The notes under the pieces: generated by a model
Databases searched by the model: none
What the model was told of the DNA's origin: nothing
What the model saw: only the letters and a program-made list of their open reading frames with translations
Shown here: positions 18,101 through 26,318 of the stretch, one piece after another
Position numbering within the stretch: position 1 is the stretch's first letter
Layout of the letters: each line of letters begins with the position of its first letter
Made by a program: the position numbers and the translations under genes
Assembly (NCBI RefSeq): GCF_001633105.1
Contig: NZ_LUKZ01000009.1
Span: 1-48,302, forward strand
DNA: 48,302 nucleotides
Origin: Acidovorax sp. GW101-3H11
Lineage (GTDB): Bacteria > Pseudomonadota > Gammaproteobacteria > Burkholderiales > Burkholderiaceae_C
Direction of reading: 5' to 3'

Positions 18101-18720
18101 TGGGGCTCATCGATCCCATCGCGCAGCAGCCGACCACCGGCGTGGTCAAGCCACAACGCCTCAAACGTCTGCGCATCCGCATCCGCGTCTGCACAGGCCG
18201 CAAGCCGTTGCAGCCAGCCGGCATCGTCTTCCTGCTCCACAAACGCCTGAAACAGCCGCACTGACACCCATTCGTGTCGGTAGTGGTTGCGCTCGCGCAG
18301 GCCAGGGTTCTTGAGCTTGTCTTGAAATGCCTGTGTGGCTTTGCCCAGGTCGTGCAGCAGGGCCGCCAGCGCGGCCAGGGCGGTCATCAGTGGCAGGTGG
18401 TGCCAGGCGTTTTCATCGCCCGCGCGCAACACGTTGCTGGCCGTGGTGTTGGTGGGCACGGCCCCCTGGTCGTTGAATTGGTTGGCGTCACCTACCACCC
18501 ACAGCAGTTCGCTGTGGTCACGCCCGCGAATCCAGTGGCAGGCCACGGCGGTGTTCTTGCGCGCCGTCTGGCGCAGCAGCCTGCGCACGGTGTCCAGGCC
18601 TGCCTGGGTGATGGGCGTTTGCCAGGTGCGCTCGCCGCGCCGCTCAGCAAACTGGTCGAGGATGCGGCGGGTCTCCACCAGCGCTCGCTTGTTGCACTGG
18701 GCAATGAAGAGCACGTTCAT
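15187..18720 (-). CDS. cas3: Cas2-3 fusion (Cas3f), nuclease-helicase and acquisition subunit
   Basis: The 1177-residue protein joins a Cas2 domain (about residues 1-95, MNVLFIAQCNKRALVETRRI) to an HD nuclease and a superfamily 2 helicase, the fusion that defines type I-F. HD motif: LLHDLGKATQAF. Helicase: Walker A STGCGKT, DEPDDFD as the Walker B-like motif, SSATLP as motif III, and QLAGRVRRHRPG as motif VI. It degrades DNA marked by Cascade and acts with Cas1 in spacer integration. The ATG at 18720 overlaps the cas1 stop (ATGA). The stop codon lies inside repeat 2 of the mini-CRISPR. Part of the region between the HD and helicase motifs is coded by a dispersed-repeat copy (17505-17576). Confidence 0.96.
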   Translation of the reverse strand: MNVLFIAQCNKRALVETRRILDQFAERRGERTWQTPITQAGLDTVRRLLRQTARKNTAVACHWIRGRDHSELLWVVGDANQFNDQGAVPTNTTASNVLRAGDENAWHHLPLMTALAALAALLHDLGKATQAFQDKLKNPGLRERNHYRHEWVSVRLFQAFVEQEDDAGWLQRLAACADADADAQTFEALWLDHAGGRLLRDGIDEPQASQRLPFARLPPLAQAVAWLVFTHHRLPCLPVEQAQGVDAEDMEESRRTYRRFGARPSFVNTNALDDVLQRINADWNEPREQANTETKQAHWCFPHGLPVTTLAWRKQAARYARKLQELLKAPGQGPVLHDPFAMHVARLCLMLADHHYSSVTDKAARAQYLNEDYPLYANTRSNHYQNDSYPRLIDKHQSPLFIQTLDEHLLGVQAHATLVARSLPSLTHSLPALKNHKPLKKRSADPRFAWQDKAADLATSVRTRTAQQGAFIVNMASTGCGKTLGNARVMNALADPATGMRCAFAMGLRTLTLQTGRVFQNDLQLNDEQLAIQVGGAASRALFEYWEQQAEATGSASSQSLLDEAGTVLYEGNDQHPLLQRLTDDVKARALIAAPLLVCTVDHLTPATESLRGGRQIAPMLRLLTSDLVLDEPDDFDMADLPALTRLVHWAGLLGSRVLLSSATLPPALVEGLFLAYRAGRTVYQRHRSERPSEPVNICCLWIDEFHQTTQDCADPAAFREAHSQYVHKRVAKLKQAEVRRLAQIAPLPDTWQGMQEAERRKDFARLVLAQAWQLHRQPHNHSTDKSDKRVSLGLIRMANIAPLYDVALAMYAPDALPPELQGQVRIHLCVYHSQFPLLLRSAIEQQLDTLLNRRGAKDDHDPALQRPALRSLIDAHPEPHHLFIVLGSPVTEVGRDHDYDWAVVEPSSMRSLIQLAGRVRRHRPGAVGGVNMVVLDSNLRHFKDKSKAAFCKPGFEMDPQPPGSSDASQNFYLHSHSLRQLIARLVKDAEPWAVDAQPRIEVATAQYHPRRHWADLEHERMRDAMLQRSAASKYTTAPERAAFLHWAHHSQLWLTGLLPQFQRFRQDDQKRDDVALLPDEEAETLLLHRVQDGERRYEKLYVPIHQSLCHPVPAAQLASPSVSPWPQVGLMEELTALAQAQGLSLEHCAERYATASLPESQAGWRWDERLGFSKKA
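17505..17576 (-). repeat. Dispersed palindromic repeat copy inside cas2-3
   Basis: The minus strand reads ACTATCAAAACGATAGCT, then CGCGCTTGATAGACAAGC and a TTTTCATCCAAACCCTGG tail. This parallels the rbsA copy (GCTAT...ATAGCTGCTTGCGCTTG...TTCAAATTCTGG). The reading frame is kept. Confidence 0.55.
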
Positions 18721-19706
18721 GGTGCGGGGCGGGCCGTGGCGTGTTGCGCGGTGGTGATGGCGATGAGCTTGAGGGTATCGATCATGAAATCCAGCGAGTC
18801 GCTTTGCGTCAATGTGTCGATGCAACGCCGACGAAACTGTTGTTCATCGTCGCCTTGCATGGCCGACAGAAATGCCTGGGGCAAGATCGCTGCGTCCTTC
18901 ACCAGATCCGCCGCATCAAACACCAGGCCACCCCTTCGTGTTTTGCCATGCAGCACAGCCAAGCCGTGCGGCAAGCCCAATACCCAGGTGGCTGTGGCGC
19001 CGAGGCCGTAGGCCAGGTAATTGCCGTGGTCCAAAAAGCGGTTGGCGGCGTCCGTGCCGCTGCCACGCTTGGCCCGCGTGAATTCACCGTACTGAGTGGC
19101 ATCGACCGCTAGCTTGAAAAGTGCTTTGGTGAGCTGTGCTTCGTCCGTGAGCAGGGCAGTCACATCGGGAGCCGTAGCAATGCGTTGTGTGAATTGCCCT
19201 ATCAGCGCCTCCAGGCGCGGTGCGTCAACCGCAAAGCCTGCCTCCCGCAGGGGGCGCTGTAGCCATTGTTCCCGCAAGCGTTGCAAGCGCGCGGTCTGTA
19301 AGGCCTTGGCTGCCATCAGGCGCAGATCGTCGTCAAACCAAAACTTGACCCAGGCCTGCAGATACTCTGTGGGTCGATATTCCGATTGGGGTGCGAACCA
19401 CGCGACCTCGATATCCACCTCGTTGGCGCTGAAAAGTGGCGTACCGCCACCACCCGCGAAACCCACCAGCACGCCAGCCTTGGCCAGCTCGCGCATGGCC
19501 GCCTGGGTGATAGATGTGCCCGTGCCCAGCAGGATGCTGGTGGTGTTGGCGATGGGGATGTTCCAGTAAAGGCTGCGCTTACCCGTGTCGGTGACATACT
19601 CTACGCGGCCACCGTTGACCAAGACCCGGCAATGCTCCAGGTAGTAAAGGTTGGCCCGCTTGGAGTGCAGGATGGTTTTTAGGTCGGAGGATGCAATGGA
19701 TTCCAT
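18717..19706 (-). CDS. cas1: Cas1 (type I-F), spacer integrase
   Basis: Cas1 integrates new spacers at the leader-repeat junction as a complex with Cas2-3. The family-typical start region SSDLKTILHSKRANLYYLEH is near the N-terminus. Metal-binding residues are visible in context: Glu in DATQYGEFTRAK, His in GLPHGLAVLHGKT and Asp in VFDAADLVKDA. The ATG at 19706 gives 329 residues; a GTG at 19736 would add ten without an obvious SD for either. It is the first gene of the cas block, 85 bp beyond the stop of the aldolase-like gene upstream on the same strand. A small palindrome, CTGAG-CGTA-CTCAG (19770-19783), lies in that gap. Confidence 0.95.
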   Translation of the reverse strand: MESIASSDLKTILHSKRANLYYLEHCRVLVNGGRVEYVTDTGKRSLYWNIPIANTTSILLGTGTSITQAAMRELAKAGVLVGFAGGGGTPLFSANEVDIEVAWFAPQSEYRPTEYLQAWVKFWFDDDLRLMAAKALQTARLQRLREQWLQRPLREAGFAVDAPRLEALIGQFTQRIATAPDVTALLTDEAQLTKALFKLAVDATQYGEFTRAKRGSGTDAANRFLDHGNYLAYGLGATATWVLGLPHGLAVLHGKTRRGGLVFDAADLVKDAAILPQAFLSAMQGDDEQQFRRRCIDTLTQSDSLDFMIDTLKLIAITTAQHATARPAP

Positions 19707-19790
19707 GGCATCAGTTTTGACCAAAACAATGTGCACATCACGGAATATTTGGCCGAACCGTGCCCAGTCTGAGCGTACTCAGTCGATCAC

Positions 19791-20960
19791 TCAGGTCAGC
19801 GCCCCTCTGGCATCCACCCGGATGATGCGCTCCACCACGCCCTGCACGAGGCCACCGCGCACCCCGATCAGGAAGTCGTGCAGGTTCACCGTCGGGTCGC
19901 AGTGGCCGGGGATGAGCCACAGCATGCGGCCCAGCGTGGGCAGGCGGGCTTCGGGACCGTCGGCGTAGAGCAGGCCATGTTCGTCGCCGCCGTTGCCATA
20001 GCGCAGCGCGTGCCCGGGGGGCAGCAGGGCCACGGTGGGCAGGCCGGAGTCAATGGCGTGGCTCTTGTGGCCCGCGTCGCACACCGCGTGGGTGTCGCGC
20101 ACCGACACCACCTGGGTCTTGACGAACAGCGCGTGTTCAAACGCGGGCTGCGCGGGCTCGCGCTCGTTGCGCGCGTAGTCGGCGTCCATGAACATGAAGG
20201 AGCCCGCCTGCAGCTCGCCAAACACACCGCTGGCGGCCTCGTGCACCAGGGTGCCGGTGCCCGAGCCAGTGATCAGCGGCACGGTCAGGCCCTCGGCCTC
20301 GATGAGCTGGCGCGTGTGGTGGGCGGCGCGCACCACCTGGGCAATCGCCTCGCGGCGGCCCACGCTGCTGCCCAGGTGCTGGGCGCGGCCATGGTAGGCC
20401 TGCAGGCCCGCAAACCGCAGGCGCGGGCTGCGCGAGACAGCCAGCGCCAGCGGCACGGCGGCCTCGCCGGGCGGCACACCGCAGCGGCCCTGGCCCACGT
20501 CGATCTCCACCAGCACGTCGATGCCCGCATCGCTGCCATGCTGCGCCATGGCTTCGGCCAGGCGGGTGATGCCTTCGGGGTGGTCCACCGCCACGCCCAG
20601 GCGCCCGCCGCGCGCCGCCAGCTGGGCGGCCAGCCGTGCCACGCGGTGCAGTTTGGGCATGGCAACCACCTGGTTGGTGATGGTGATGTCGTGCACGCCC
20701 CCGGCGGCCAGTGCCTCGGCCTCGGCCACTTTTTGCACACACACGCCCTGGGCGCCCGCCTGCTGCTGCAACAGGGCCAGCTCGGCGCTTTTGTGCATCT
20801 TGGCGTGGGGGCGCCAGCGCACCTGGTGCTTGCGCGCAAAGTCGGCCATGCGCTGGATGTTGCGGTCCATGGCGTCCAGGTCCACCACCAGGGCGGGGGT
20901 GTCGATCAGGTCCACGCGTTGGCCGATGGTGGACTGCAGGGCGTCAGGAATGGGTTTCAT
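19791..20960 (-). CDS. D-threonine aldolase-like PLP enzyme (alanine racemase fold type III)
   Basis: The 389-residue protein has the N-terminal alanine-racemase-type barrel: DTPALVVDLDAMDRNI, then RWRPHAKMHKS, where the lysine of HAKMHK is the expected PLP-binding residue. The C-terminal domain carries IPGHCDPTVNLHD, the His/Asp metal site of D-threonine aldolase and D-3-hydroxyaspartate aldolase. It would cleave a D-3-hydroxy amino acid to glycine and an aldehyde. The exact substrate cannot be read from sequence. Its start overlaps the 3' end of the histidine phosphatase gene by 17 bp, so the two are probably cotranscribed. Confidence 0.85.
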   Translation of the reverse strand: MKPIPDALQSTIGQRVDLIDTPALVVDLDAMDRNIQRMADFARKHQVRWRPHAKMHKSAELALLQQQAGAQGVCVQKVAEAEALAAGGVHDITITNQVVAMPKLHRVARLAAQLAARGGRLGVAVDHPEGITRLAEAMAQHGSDAGIDVLVEIDVGQGRCGVPPGEAAVPLALAVSRSPRLRFAGLQAYHGRAQHLGSSVGRREAIAQVVRAAHHTRQLIEAEGLTVPLITGSGTGTLVHEAASGVFGELQAGSFMFMDADYARNEREPAQPAFEHALFVKTQVVSVRDTHAVCDAGHKSHAIDSGLPTVALLPPGHALRYGNGGDEHGLLYADGPEARLPTLGRMLWLIPGHCDPTVNLHDFLIGVRGGLVQGVVERIIRVDARGALT

Positions 20961-21585
20961 CGCGGAGGGCGTTGTTGTCCAGGTGCTGCGTGTCGGCCCA
21001 GCCCACCAGGCTCAGGCCGTCGGGTGTCCACAGCAGGCGGTTGATGGCCGCGTTGGAGAGTTGCCAGGTGCGGGGCGCCTGGATGTCCTGGCGCGTGGCC
21101 AGGCGGTACAGCACATCGAGCACGCCGCCGTGCGCCACCATCACCACCTGCTCGTCCAGGTGCTGCTGCGCCAGTTGGGCCACGGTGCGTTCGATGCGTT
21201 CTCTCAATGTGACCAGCGACTCGCCGCCCTCGGGGGCATAGTGCGGGTCGCGCTTGCGCCAGCGGTAGGCGTCCTCGGGCAGCTCGGCCTCGATTTCGGC
21301 AAAGGTGCGGCCCTGGAAATGGCCGAAGCTGCGCTCGCGCAGGCCGGTGTGGGTGGTGAGCGGTGCGCCCGTGCTGCGCGCCACGGCCTGGGCGGTGGCG
21401 TGGGCGCGCTTCAGGTCGCTGGTGTAGATGGCGGTGATGGGCTCGTCGGCAAGTGCACGGGCCACCTGATCGGCCTGCCACAGGCCGGTGGTGTTGAGCG
21501 GAATATCCAGGTGGCCCTGGATGCGGGTGTCCACGTTCCAGGCGGTTTCGCCGTGGCGGATGGCAACGATGCGGGTGGCTTGCAT
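20944..21585 (-). CDS. Histidine phosphatase family protein (phosphoglycerate mutase-like)
   Basis: The 213-residue protein starts MQATRIVAIRHGETAWN. RHGE holds the phospho-accepting histidine of the branch-1 histidine phosphatases, and HGGVLDVLYR near residue 153 supplies the second catalytic His. The proton-donor region ERSFGHFQG fits GpmB/CobC-type phosphatases more than glycolytic mutases. The ATG at 21585 is chosen because the conserved first strand begins directly after it. The substrate is unknown. It overlaps the aldolase-like gene downstream. Confidence 0.85.
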   Translation of the reverse strand: MQATRIVAIRHGETAWNVDTRIQGHLDIPLNTTGLWQADQVARALADEPITAIYTSDLKRAHATAQAVARSTGAPLTTHTGLRERSFGHFQGRTFAEIEAELPEDAYRWRKRDPHYAPEGGESLVTLRERIERTVAQLAQQHLDEQVVMVAHGGVLDVLYRLATRQDIQAPRTWQLSNAAINRLLWTPDGLSLVGWADTQHLDNNALRDETHS

Positions 21586-21613
21586 GCAGTGGGGTGGTGG
21601 GGGCTGCAGGGTG

Positions 21614-22228
21614 TCAGGGAGCTGGCGGCGCCAGGGGCAGGCGCACCTGGCGGGGCCCTTGGGGCGGCTTCGGAAAACCGTTGAGCGCGGCGTCGAACAG
21701 CACGCCATACACGGCCGGGTCGCTCACCCACACGTCCTCGTGCACGGCCGATGTTTCGTACACCACGGCCTGGGTGGCGGCGTCGCGCATCACGATGCTG
21801 ACAGCGCGGCGGTGCAGCGGCGTGGGGTCGCCAAAACGCCACATGCCATGCACGCCCCAGCCCCGGCCATACCAGCCGCCCATGCCCCAGGGGCCGGGGC
21901 TGTAGGGTCCATAAGGCCGGAACGGGTCATAGCGCGGCACGGCGTCGGCCTGCACGCCCAGTTGCACCAGCAGGCGGGGCGCGGTTTCGTCGCGCTGCAG
22001 GCCTGCGCGGGCCAGGGATTGCTCGGCCAGCGTGGCGATGGCGTCAAACGATGGGGCCTGCTGCGAAGGCAGGCGGTCGATGCGGTAGGTGGCGGGCGTG
22101 GGCACGGCCGCCAGGGTCGAGAAGCTTTGCACCTGGCCTTCGACCACGCGCGTGGTGCTGCAGCCTGCGAGCAGGGCGGTGGCCAGGCCGAGTGCAAGAA
22201 GGGGAATCCAGCGGCGTCGGGCTGTCAT
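21614..22228 (-). CDS. DUF4136 lipoprotein
   Basis: The ATG at 22228 gives a 204-residue protein with an N-terminal signal: ARRRW, then a hydrophobic stretch ending in the lipobox LLAGC, so it should be a lipid-anchored envelope protein. The body resembles the DUF4136 family. A Gly/Pro/Tyr/Trp-rich stretch (YGPYSPGPWGMGGWYGRGWG) lies mid-protein. The function of the family is unknown. It follows ttcA by 56 bp on the same strand. Confidence 0.75.
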   Translation of the reverse strand: MTARRRWIPLLALGLATALLAGCSTTRVVEGQVQSFSTLAAVPTPATYRIDRLPSQQAPSFDAIATLAEQSLARAGLQRDETAPRLLVQLGVQADAVPRYDPFRPYGPYSPGPWGMGGWYGRGWGVHGMWRFGDPTPLHRRAVSIVMRDAATQAVVYETSAVHEDVWVSDPAVYGVLFDAALNGFPKPPQGPRQVRLPLAPPAP

Positions 22229-22283
22229 GCTCAGAGGCTCCAGAAAAAGAGATCTCTGTGAGAGTGCCGCAGCCCGCCGGGGT

Positions 22284-23225
22284 TCACGACAGCTGCACCA
22301 CCTGCACGCCCGGCAGCGATGGCGAGGGCGCCGCAAACTCTTCCTTGTCAAACGCCTTGTCGCCGTCTTCGCTGGCGATGCCCGTGGCCCGGGCGTTCTT
22401 GAAGTCGTACAGATCGCCGTCCAGCAGGTGCGAGGGCACCACGTTCTGCAGCGCGGTGAACATGTTCTCCACGCGGCCGGGGAATTTTTTCTCCCACTCG
22501 CGCAGCATCTCGCCCACCTGCTTGCGCTGCAGGTTCTCCTGGCTGCCGCACAGGTTGCAGGGGATGATGGGGAAGTCGCGGTGCGCGGACCAGCGGGCCG
22601 TGTCCTTCTCGGCCACGTAGGCCAGCGGGCGGATCACCACATGCTTGCCATCGTCGCTGACCAGCTTGGGCGGCATGCTCTTCATCTTGCCGCCAAAGAA
22701 CATGTTGAGCAGCAGGGTCTGCAGGATGTCGTCGCGGTGGTGGCCCAGCGCGATCTTGGTGCAGCCCAGCTCGTCGGCCACGCGGTACAGGATGCCCCGG
22801 CGCAGGCGGCTGCACAGGCTGCAGGTGGTCTTGCCCTCGGGCACCAGCTTCTTGACGATGCTGTAGGTGTCTTCGTTCTCGATGTGGAACGGCACTCCGG
22901 TGCTGGCCAGGTATTCGGGCAGGATGTGCTCTGGGAACCCGGGCTGTTTCTGGTCCAGGTTCACGGCCACCAGGTCAAAGTGAATGGGCGCGCGCGCCTT
23001 CATCTTGATGAGGATGTCCAGCAGGGTGTAGCTGTCCTTGCCGCCGGACATGCACACCATCACCTTGTCGCCTTCTTCGATCATGTTGAAGTCCACAATC
23101 GCCTTGCCGACCTCGCGGCACAGGCGCTTTTCCAGCTTGTGGGTTTCGCGCTCGATCTTCAAGTCGTTGCGCGGCGCGGTGGCGGCAACGGAGGGGGCTT
23201 CGACTTCTGTCCAGACGGTACTCAT
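22284..23225 (-). CDS. ttcA: TtcA, tRNA 2-thiocytidine(32) synthetase
   Basis: TtcA adds sulfur to cytidine 32 of some tRNAs using ATP and an iron-sulfur cluster. The 313-residue protein has the PP-loop [12 protein letters not shown] that binds ATP and the paired cysteines of [12 protein letters not shown] that hold the cluster. Later, [11 protein letters not shown] supplies a further conserved cysteine. Length and motif order match the family. The C-terminal tail after GDLYDFKN is low in conservation and Pro/Ser-rich. Confidence 0.95.
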   Translation of the reverse strand: MSTVWTEVEAPSVAATAPRNDLKIERETHKLEKRLCREVGKAIVDFNMIEEGDKVMVCMSGGKDSYTLLDILIKMKARAPIHFDLVAVNLDQKQPGFPEHILPEYLASTGVPFHIENEDTYSIVKKLVPEGKTTCSLCSRLRRGILYRVADELGCTKIALGHHRDDILQTLLLNMFFGGKMKSMPPKLVSDDGKHVVIRPLAYVAEKDTARWSAHRDFPIIPCNLCGSQENLQRKQVGEMLREWEKKFPGRVENMFTALQNVVPSHLLDGDLYDFKNARATGIASEDGDKAFDKEEFAAPSPSLPGVQVVQLS

Positions 23226-23273
23226 GCCGCCGATTGTCTCATTTGTGCCTTTTTGCGGGCCCGGGCACTGCGT

Positions 23274-23648
23274 TCACCACTGCCCGGTTTCCACACGAAT
23301 CGCCACTTCGCAGTCGTCAAAAATCTCCAGCTTGGCGATCTTCACCCGCACGCCCAGCACGCCGGGCAGCTGCATCAGGCGGTTGGACAGCTTGCCGATC
23401 AGGCTTTCCAGCAGGTTCACATGCTCGGCGCGGCACTCGTCGATGATGATCTGGCGCACCTTGCGGTAGTCCAGCACATGCTGGATGTCGTCGTCGCGCG
23501 GCGCGAGCGGCTGCACGCCCAGGCTCAGCTCGGCATCGACCTGGATGGGCTGGGGGGCGGTCTTCTCGTGCGAGAGGATGCCCAGGTTGGCGTCGAAGCG
23601 CAGGCCGGTGAGCGTGAGGATCTGGGTGCCGACGGCTTTGTGGTCCAT
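23274..23648 (-). CDS. folB: Dihydroneopterin aldolase FolB
   Basis: FolB converts 7,8-dihydroneopterin to 6-hydroxymethyl-dihydropterin and glycolaldehyde in folate synthesis. The protein has 124 residues from the ATG at 23648; a GTG at 23681 overlapping the upstream stop as GTGA would add 11. Family features: LTGLRFDANLGILSHEK at the N-terminus, VLDYRKVRQIIIDEC, and the active-site stretch LLESLIGKLSNRL. It lies directly after the short-chain reductase, suggesting a small pterin/folate unit. Confidence 0.88.
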   Translation of the reverse strand: MDHKAVGTQILTLTGLRFDANLGILSHEKTAPQPIQVDAELSLGVQPLAPRDDDIQHVLDYRKVRQIIIDECRAEHVNLLESLIGKLSNRLMQLPGVLGVRVKIAKLEIFDDCEVAIRVETGQW

Positions 23649-23677
23649 GGGAGATGGCTTTCTGCGTGAGCTTGCGC

Positions 23678-24463
23678 TCACATCATTGAAAAATCGCGGT
23701 CAAACTTCATCAGGTGCTGGCCACCGTCCACCAGCAGCGTGGTGCCGGTGATCGACCGGTTCTCCAGCGCAAATTTGACGGTGGCGGCCACATCCTCTGC
23801 GGTGGACGAGCGGCCCAGCGGGGAGAGCGCATGCAGCTGTGCAAACTTGTCGTCGCTGAGCATGTGGCTGGTGAGCGTGAGGCCCGGCGCCACGCCCACC
23901 ACCCGCACGCGCGGCGCCAGCGCCAGCGCCAGCATGGTGCCTGCGGCCTCCAGCGCGGCCTTGGAGAGCGTGTAGCTCACGAAGTCGGGGTTCTGGTTCC
24001 AGAGCTTCTGGTCCAGCAGGTTGACCACAGCGCCCTGGGCATCGGCCTCGCCTGCCACCACGCGGTCGGCCACATGCTGGTGCAGCGCCTGGGCCAGCAG
24101 CACGGGGGCGGCGGTGTTGCTGCGCAGGTGTTTTTCGAGCGCGGCAAAGCCAAAGGTGGCGGCGTTGTCGTGCTCGAACAGCGAGGCACTGTTGACCACC
24201 GCATCCACGCGGCCAAAGTGCGCCACCACGCGGGGCAGCAGGCCGCGCACGGCGGCCTCGTCTTCGAAATTTGCATCAAAAAGGGCACTACCGCGCGTCA
24301 GCTGTGCGCAAGCAGCTACGGTATCCATAGCATCCTGCTGCGACGAGCGGTAGTGCACCGCCACCTGCCAGCCGCCCTCTGCCAGCGCCAGCGCAATGCT
24401 GCGGCCCAGGCGCTTGGCGGCGCCTGTGACCAGAACGGTGCGCGGGTGGGAGGGAGTAGGCAT
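23678..24463 (-). CDS. SDR-family oxidoreductase, possible pteridine reductase (FolM-like)
   Basis: A 261-residue short-chain dehydrogenase. It has the glycine motif TGAAKRLGRS near residue 15, suited to NADP(H), NSAS in the NNAG position, and the catalytic YTLSK (Tyr-x3-Lys). The C-terminal GTTLLVDGGQHL is typical of the family. The neighbouring folB and the pteridine-reductase-like motif layout suggest reduction of dihydropterins, but other substrates are possible. It is divergent from the methyltransferase gene with 15 bp between starts. Codons around 24266-24331 derive from a dispersed-repeat copy. Confidence 0.8.
   Translation of the reverse strand: MPTPSHPRTVLVTGAAKRLGRSIALALAEGGWQVAVHYRSSQQDAMDTVAACAQLTRGSALFDANFEDEAAVRGLLPRVVAHFGRVDAVVNSASLFEHDNAATFGFAALEKHLRSNTAAPVLLAQALHQHVADRVVAGEADAQGAVVNLLDQKLWNQNPDFVSYTLSKAALEAAGTMLALALAPRVRVVGVAPGLTLTSHMLSDDKFAQLHALSPLGRSSTAEDVAATVKFALENRSITGTTLLVDGGQHLMKFDRDFSMM
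24266..24331 (-). repeat. Dispersed palindromic repeat copy inside the SDR gene
   Basis: The minus strand reads GCTATGGATACCGTAGCTGC, then TTGCGC, CGCGCGGTAGTGCCC and TTTTTGATGCAAATT. It lines up along its length with the rbsA copy at 42195-42264. Confidence 0.6.
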
Positions 24464-24478
24464 GTGGGCTGGGAGACA

Positions 24479-25597
24479 ATGCGGGCCGTGACCCAAAGAC
24501 CCGACAGTTTAACGACCGCCCTGCACCAGCACATCACCCAGGCCATTGCCGCCGAAGGGGGCTGGCTGGGGTTTGACCGCTTCATGGCACTGGCCCTCTA
24601 CACCCCCGGCCTGGGCTATTACGCCAACGATTCCACCAAGTTCGGCGCCATGCCCGAGTCCGGCAGCGACTTTGTGACCGCGCCCGAGATGACCCCCCTG
24701 TTCGGCCAGACGCTGGCCGTGCAGGTGGGCGAAGCCCTGGCGCACACCGGGACCGACGAGGTGTGGGAGTTTGGCGCGGGCTCCGGCGCGCTGCCGCTGC
24801 AGTTGCTGGATGCGTTGGGCGACCAGGTGCAGCGCTACACCATCGTTGATCTGTCGGGCAGCCTGCGCGCGCGCCAGCAGGCCAGGCTGGTGGCGCATGC
24901 CCACAAGCTGCGCTGGGTGGATGCCTTGCCTGAGAAATTCAGCGGCGTGGTGGTGGGCAACGAGGTGCTCGATGCCATGCCCGTGCAACTGCTCGCGCGC
25001 CATGGCGGCCAGCAGGGCGGCGTGTGGCACGAACGCGGCGTGGTGGTGGACGCAGACGGCCGCTTTGCCTGGGCCGACCGCCCCACCGACCTGCGCCCGC
25101 CCGTGGACATCGAAGGCCCGCAGGACTACCTGACCGAGATCCACGCGCAGGGCGAAGGCTTCATGCGCATGCTGGCCGACCGGCTCACGCGCGGCGCGGC
25201 CTTCCTGCTGGACTACGGCTTTGGCGAAAGCGAGTACTACCACCCCCAGCGCCACATGGGCACCGTGATGTGCCACCAGGGCCACCTGGCCGACGGCGAC
25301 CCGCTGGTGGCGGTGGGCCGCAAGGACATCACCGCCCACGTTAACTTCACCGCCATGGCGCTGGCCGCGCAGGAGGCGGGCCTGAACGTGCTGGGCTACA
25401 CCACGCAGGCGCATTTCCTCATCAACTGTGGGTTGCTATTAAAAATGGAGCAACTGCCGCAAGAGGGGCGCGCGACAGCGGCCAAATTGATCATGGAGCA
25501 TGAAATGGGCGAGCTGTTCAAGGTGCTGGCCGTGGGCGCGGGCGAGGCGTGGGAGCCCGTGGGGTTTGCGCACGGCGACCGCTCGCACCGGCTGTGA
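24479..25597 (+). CDS. SAM-dependent methyltransferase, MidA/NDUFAF7-like
   Basis: The 372-residue protein belongs to the Methyltransf_28 / COG1565 family related to mitochondrial NDUFAF7, which methylates a complex I arginine; the bacterial substrate is not established. Family features: GFDRFMALALYTPGLGYY near the N-terminus, SDFVTAPEMTPLFGQ, the SAM motif EFGAGSGALPLQLL, and VVGNEVLDAMPVQL. The ATG at 24479 has GGGAG just upstream. Open frame further upstream is antisense to the reductase and is not used. The segment LLLKMEQLPQEGRA near the C-terminus is coded by a dispersed-repeat copy. Confidence 0.85.
   Translation: MRAVTQRPDSLTTALHQHITQAIAAEGGWLGFDRFMALALYTPGLGYYANDSTKFGAMPESGSDFVTAPEMTPLFGQTLAVQVGEALAHTGTDEVWEFGAGSGALPLQLLDALGDQVQRYTIVDLSGSLRARQQARLVAHAHKLRWVDALPEKFSGVVVGNEVLDAMPVQLLARHGGQQGGVWHERGVVVDADGRFAWADRPTDLRPPVDIEGPQDYLTEIHAQGEGFMRMLADRLTRGAAFLLDYGFGESEYYHPQRHMGTVMCHQGHLADGDPLVAVGRKDITAHVNFTAMALAAQEAGLNVLGYTTQAHFLINCGLLLKMEQLPQEGRATAAKLIMEHEMGELFKVLAVGAGEAWEPVGFAHGDRSHRL
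25432..25490 (+). repeat. Dispersed palindromic repeat copy inside the methyltransferase gene
   Basis: TTGCTATTAAAAATGGAGCA followed by ACTGCCGCAAGAGG matches the core pattern of the other copies but with a decayed right arm. It introduces CTA-TTA codons that are otherwise unusual here. Confidence 0.4.
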
Positions 25598-25610
25598 GGC
25601 TGCAGGCCCC

Positions 25611-25805
25611 ATGTTCCGCTGGCTCCTCGTCATCGTCCTGGCCCTAATGCTCATCAGCTGGCTGTCGCCGCTGCTGCGCCGCATGGGCTTTGGGCGCCTG
25701 CCGGGGGACTTCCGGTTTCGCTGGCTGGGGCGCGACTGGGATGTGCCGCTCGCGTCCACGCTGCTGCTGAGTTTTGTGGTGAGCCTGCTGACCAAGCTGC
25801 TGTAG
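25611..25805 (+). CDS. DUF2905 small membrane protein
   Basis: A 64-residue protein starting MFRWLLVIVLALMLISWLSP. It has two predicted membrane helices (about residues 3-20 and 46-62) around a short polar loop RRMGFGRLPGDFRF, the DUF2905 pattern. Function is unknown. It begins 13 bp after the methyltransferase stop, so it is probably cotranscribed. Confidence 0.8.
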   Translation: MFRWLLVIVLALMLISWLSPLLRRMGFGRLPGDFRFRWLGRDWDVPLASTLLLSFVVSLLTKLL

Positions 25806-25868
25806 TTCGCCCTTGAAACGCCACGCTGTGGTCGCCATGTGGTTTGTCAGAAAACCCCTGACCTGCCC

Positions 25869-26306
25869 ATGACCGAAGCCCTGCACATCGTCTGCCCCCA
25901 TTGCCACACCACCAACCGCGTGCAGGCCGCCCAGCTGGGCAGCGCGCCCGACTGCGGCAGCTGCCACCGCCCCCTGTTTATGGGCGCCCCGCTGGAGCTG
26001 GATGCCACCAGCTTCGACAAGCAGGTGGTGCGCAACCACATCCCCGTGCTGGTGGACTTCTGGGCGCCCTGGTGCGGGCCCTGTCGCCAGATGGCGCCCG
26101 CCTTTGCGCAGGCTGCGCGCGAGCTGGAGCCGCGTGTGCGCCTGGCCAAGCTCAACACCGAAGACCAGCAGGCCATCGCTGCGCGTTATGCCATTCGCAG
26201 CATCCCGACCATGGTCCTGTTCCAGCAGGGGCGCGAGGTGGCGCGCATTTCCGGCGCGCTGGGCGCGGCGGACATCGTGCGCTGGGTGCGCACGGCGGCA
26301 GCATAA
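25869..26306 (+). CDS. trxC: Thioredoxin 2 (TrxC)
   Basis: TrxC is a cytoplasmic disulfide reductase with an extra N-terminal zinc domain. The 145-residue protein shows CPHC and CGSC (zinc ligands, within residues 9-38), then a thioredoxin fold with the active site FWAPWCGPCRQMAP and the cis-proline region RSIPTMVLF. The ATG at 25869 is chosen because the zinc module starts immediately after. Length matches the family. Confidence 0.93.
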   Translation: MTEALHIVCPHCHTTNRVQAAQLGSAPDCGSCHRPLFMGAPLELDATSFDKQVVRNHIPVLVDFWAPWCGPCRQMAPAFAQAARELEPRVRLAKLNTEDQQAIAARYAIRSIPTMVLFQQGREVARISGALGAADIVRWVRTAAA

Positions 26307-26318
26307 AAAGCCAAATCG